Source of the DNA: S015-6 sp964384945
GTDB lineage: Bacteria; Desulfobacterota; DSWW01
Assembly: GCA_964384945.1 (NCBI GenBank)
Contig: CAYLMK010000021.1
Coordinates: 31,516-95,515 of the forward strand
Length of the DNA: 64,000 nt
Direction of reading: 5' to 3'
Shown here: positions 61,844 through 64,000 of the stretch, piece by piece
Position numbering within the stretch: position 1 is the first letter of the stretch
How the letters are laid out: every line of letters starts with the position of its first letter
The notes under the pieces: generated by a model
Databases searched by the model: none
The model's input: the letters and a program-made list of their open reading frames with translations, nothing else
What the model was told of the DNA's origin: nothing
Translations under genes and position numbers: made by a program

Positions 61844-62056
61844 TCACCCCCCTTGCGTCGCCCGTCCGCCGCACAGGTCGGGCAGGTCATCATCGTCAAC
61901 TTCAAGGTGGGAGTACACATCCACCCACTCGACACCCTGCTTGAGCAGCTGGGCAGTCAGCCATTGGCGCCGAAACTCGTCTCCGGGTGTCTTGACCGGC
62001 CTCCGCAAAATACGCAACAGGGGCGCCAGCCGGTCGTAGTTGTCTGCCACGATCAC
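61844..62056 (-). CDS. Small hypothetical protein, paralogous N-terminus to its neighbour
   Basis: The 70-residue product opens with NYDRLAPLLRILRRPVKTPGDE, which matches RYDNVGGWLKILRKPTRQARNE at the start of the next upstream protein (62053-62382). Its ATG overlaps that gene's stop as ATGA. It ends acidic (LEVDDDDLPDL). Function unknown; a shared binding surface is likely. Confidence 0.6.
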   Translation of the reverse strand: MIVADNYDRLAPLLRILRRPVKTPGDEFRRQWLTAQLLKQGVEWVDVYSHLEVDDDDLPDLCGGRATQGG

Positions 62057-62382
62057 CCCCTGCTTGCACGAGGGAAGGCCCGCCGCAGTCGATCGCGGAT
62101 TACCAGGCCCCGGTACTGGCCTGCGTAGGGCGTGCCCATGATCGTCCGCTCGGTCTCGACCGTCGCCTTGCTGATCCGGGCCTTCTCCAACAGCATATCG
62201 ACCACCGACCGCTCGTAGGCCTTCCGGGCCTTCAGGGCGACCCGATCGACGTCCCGCTCAAGCAGCAGGTCGTCAACGTGCTCGCGCCGGGCCTGCATAG
62301 CCTCTTCGTTCCGGGCCTGCCGGGTGGGCTTGCGTAGGATCTTCAGCCAGCCGCCTACATTATCATATCGATCGTTGTGCAT
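62053..62382 (-). CDS. Hypothetical helical protein of the element
   Basis: The 109-residue basic helical product shares its first 25 residues in pattern with the following gene product. The rest (HVDDLLLERDVDRVALKARKAYERSVVDMLLEKARI) is charged and probably coiled. No family recognised. The ATGA overlap with the following gene and the compact spacing support it. Confidence 0.6.
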   Translation of the reverse strand: MHNDRYDNVGGWLKILRKPTRQARNEEAMQARREHVDDLLLERDVDRVALKARKAYERSVVDMLLEKARISKATVETERTIMGTPYAGQYRGLVIRDRLRRAFPRASRG

Positions 62383-62393
62383 GTTCTATCCTC

Positions 62394-62897
62394 CTATGCT
62401 TCCACGCCATATAGCTGTCCCAGCCTCTTCTTCCATTCGGTCATAGATGCTTCAAAACCCCCGGCCCCCGGCCGCGGCAGTGCAGACAGCTCGAACGGCG
62501 CGTGCTTCTGCGCAAACAGATCCCCGTTCAGTTTCCGGACCTCACCGACCGCCTTGTCGGCCTGCTCCAGGCCCTTGACGATGCCCTTGACCGCCCGGGT
62601 CAGCTGCGGGGTCAGATCCTTCCGGGCCTGCCTGCCGGCCTGCACATGAGCGTGTTCGATCGCCACCTGGAGCTTTCTAAGTTCCTGATCGAGCACCTGC
62701 CGGTCGGCCAGCAGGGATTTCTCGCGGCTCTCCATGACCCCGAGTTCCCCGGCAAGATCCTCGCCGGCCAGGACAGCCTCCAGGCGGCTCCGGGTGGCCA
62801 GCTCAGCACGCCGCCGATACAGCGTATCAAGGTCGGCCTGGATGGCGCCCCGTTTCCTTTGGAGCGTGTCCACCCACTCACTGTCAATCGTAGGCAT
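62394..62897 (-). CDS. Coiled-coil protein of the element
   Basis: The 167-residue protein is highly charged, with heptad-like spacing across residues 8-125 (WVDTLQRKRGAIQADLDTLY, MESREKSLLADRQVLDQELR), and a less ordered C-terminus with LPRPGAGGFEAS. It resembles scaffold-like or DNA-packaging accessory proteins in texture only; no function is assigned. The start overlaps the upstream gene by 14 bases. Confidence 0.6.
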   Translation of the reverse strand: MPTIDSEWVDTLQRKRGAIQADLDTLYRRRAELATRSRLEAVLAGEDLAGELGVMESREKSLLADRQVLDQELRKLQVAIEHAHVQAGRQARKDLTPQLTRAVKGIVKGLEQADKAVGEVRKLNGDLFAQKHAPFELSALPRPGAGGFEASMTEWKKRLGQLYGVEA

Positions 62898-63285
62898 AGC
62901 TGCCTCCCTTTAACTCATCATATGGCCCCGGCTGCCCCTTCTCGCGCGCCTCGCACTCCATCCGGGCCAGGGCCTCCACCTCGTCAGGCCGCAGGAGCTT
63001 GCGGTCCCGCAGAAACCGGCGCTCCTCCCGCAGTGAACTCATGGGCTTCACCTTCAACTCAAACACGTAATAACTCCACGGCCGCCAGCCCGGCCACCGG
63101 CTGTAAGTCGGTGCAGCCAGGATCCGGTCCCGGTGCCTCAAGTATGCGGCCTCCGCGGCCGCCGGGTCGCTGTCCAGGGTCGTCTTGCTGCCGTCGAGTT
63201 TCATCCAGGTCAGGTATTCGAAATCGTCCGGCGTCAGTGAGGCCCCACTGCGAGACCGGACCCTTCGGTGGCGTGTGGTGGGCAT
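62884..63285 (-). CDS. Hypothetical protein next to the terminase small subunit
   Basis: The 133-residue protein has a basic N-terminus (TTRHRRVRSRSG), a Trp/Tyr-rich centre (RWPGWRPWSYYVFELKV) and a charged helical end. It begins one base after the terminase-like gene's stop (TGAGATG), so it is probably translated with it. No family recognised. Confidence 0.6.
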   Translation of the reverse strand: MPTTRHRRVRSRSGASLTPDDFEYLTWMKLDGSKTTLDSDPAAAEAAYLRHRDRILAAPTYSRWPGWRPWSYYVFELKVKPMSSLREERRFLRDRKLLRPDEVEALARMECEAREKGQPGPYDELKGGSYAYD

Positions 63286-63286
63286 C

Positions 63287-63610
63287 TCAGTAGTCCCCCA
63301 TCGCAGGCGGCCGGCCGACCTTGTCGCGTAAAGGCTCGAGGTCGATGTTCAACTGCTTCAAAGCCGACATCATATGGGCGCGGCTCTCTTTCACAACCGT
63401 GCAAGCCGGATGCATGCGCGGCTCCCCAAACCGATTCGTGTACACCCGCCCCTCACGGTCGAGGACCGCCTGGGCGTCCCGCATCTCCTGGAAGGCCTCC
63501 ACCACGGTGTTGACCAATAGGAGGCCACCGGAGTCACCAATGTCGTACTCGGTGGTCAGCTGCTTGAACAACCGCCGGGCCTCGTGCCCCAATTTGACCG
63601 GCTTTTTCAC
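63287..63610 (-). CDS. Phage terminase small subunit-like protein (P27 type)
   Basis: The 107-residue product resembles P27-family terminase small subunits: a helical start (RRLFKQLTTEYDIGDSGGLL), a middle (LVNTVVEAFQEMRDAQAVLD) followed by the typical REGRVYTNRFGEPRMHPA, then a helix ending LKQLNIDLEPL. Small subunits recognise packaging sites. No large terminase follows in the direction of transcription; the next genes are unknowns. The start codon is GTG at 63610 with only a weak ribosome site. Confidence 0.65.
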   Translation of the reverse strand: MKKPVKLGHEARRLFKQLTTEYDIGDSGGLLLVNTVVEAFQEMRDAQAVLDREGRVYTNRFGEPRMHPACTVVKESRAHMMSALKQLNIDLEPLRDKVGRPPAMGDY

Positions 63611-64000
63611 GTCAACTCACCCATTGGTCCAGGGTGTTCCATATTGGAACACTTAGAAAAACTAGCGCAAGGGTACCCTCCGGTCCTGCGTCAGACGCTC
63701 CCAAGATCCGGCCCACCCCCCAGGGGTCTTCCCAGGGCCAGCCTCCGCGTTGTTTCTAGGTCCAACCCCAATGAATGCCCTGCACACCCAATGGAATGAT
63801 TGAATCCCGGTCGATGTGTCCTCGATCCATGCCCTTGCCCTCTCCCCCTGGCCCTCGATGCGTAATCGCTCTCGTGGTCCGAACGTCCACAACCGCGAGA
63901 CGGATCACGCGCACCCATAGCCTGAAGCATCCGGCTTCCTCTCGGGGGGCTTGTCAAGAACTTAGTTGAAATTCTTTTGGAGGCTCCCCGACCATTCTTC
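63611..64000. other. Right-edge region without a supported gene
   Basis: Short open frames exist on both strands, but none has a ribosome site, domain-like texture or the compact spacing of the other element genes. On the minus strand TTGACA (63957-63952) could be a -35 box for the small-gene operon, but no matching -10 follows at 16-18 bases. The region reads as a promoter or untranslated segment. Confidence 0.35.

Larger units (their letters stand above)
57897..64000. mobile_element. tRNA-Arg-associated integrated element (prophage or phage satellite), left part
   Basis: A tyrosine integrase abuts the tRNA. It is followed by about fourteen small, overlapping minus-strand genes, including excisionase-like DNA-binding proteins, a cold-shock-domain protein and a P27-type terminase small subunit. 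Gene size, orientation and texture change sharply from the chromosomal genes on the left. The right end and the second attachment site are not in the window, and I found no second copy of tRNA sequence within it. Confidence 0.8.

Noticed and set aside
63662..63957. Small minus-strand open frames at the right edge
   Set aside because: They overlap one another, lack ribosome sites and have no protein-like composition; not annotated as genes.

Overview
The window is GC-rich bacterial DNA with dense, strongly stranded operons and many ATGA or TGATG stop/start overlaps. The gene content (an MglA-type GTPase, an RpoH-like sigma factor, CbpA-type J proteins, a glycyl radical enzyme, and a PfaABCD-type polyketide/fatty-acid synthase) fits an anaerobic member of the former Deltaproteobacteria (Desulfobacterota or relatives). 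The lineage call is inference from gene content, not from a marker gene.

Layout. Bases 1-23842 are mostly housekeeping: the tail of a membrane protein and a periplasmic lipoprotein-sorting-like protein, queE, an extended MglA-like GTPase, and a minus-strand operon (SPOR protein, trpE, trpG, aminotransferase, homoserine dehydrogenase, FAD oxidoreductase, CPBP protease). A protein-quality-control group follows (M48 peptidase, rpoH-like sigma factor, PpiC isomerase, two J-domain proteins), then a hydrolase, the TrkH/TrkA potassium system, a DsbA-fold lipoprotein, a phosphoesterase and a flavin oxidoreductase.

Bases 24028-41546 hold a five-gene minus-strand operon encoding a PUFA-synthase-like megaenzyme. 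PfaA is KS-AT-ACP x3-KR-DH, PfaB is a KS-like domain plus AT, PfaC is KS-CLF-AT-DH-DH, and PfaD is the flavin enoyl reductase; a free ACP follows. A well-formed promoter lies just upstream. Next to it (41826-45151) are an acyl-CoA ligase and two acyltransferase-type genes that could activate or place acyl chains.

Bases 45504-53958 look like an anaerobic organosulfonate module: a TetR regulator, a glycyl radical enzyme and its activase on the minus strand, divergent from a 2-hydroxyacyl-CoA-lyase-like ThDP enzyme, a glyoxalase-fold protein and sulfoacetaldehyde acetyltransferase (Xsc). Catalytic and candidate sulfonate-binding residues of the glycyl radical enzyme line up with isethionate sulfite-lyase at a constant four-residue offset, as I recall that enzyme's numbering. 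A cyclic-nucleotide-binding protein, an SDR, a zinc-ribbon protein and a sulfatase follow.

Bases 57897-64000 are an integrated element next to tRNA-Arg(CCT): a tyrosine integrase, a string of small overlapping minus-strand genes, excisionase-type DNA-binding proteins, a tandem cold-shock-domain protein and a P27-type terminase small subunit. No large terminase or structural gene is visible, which suggests a phage satellite or a prophage seen only in part. The element continues beyond the right edge.
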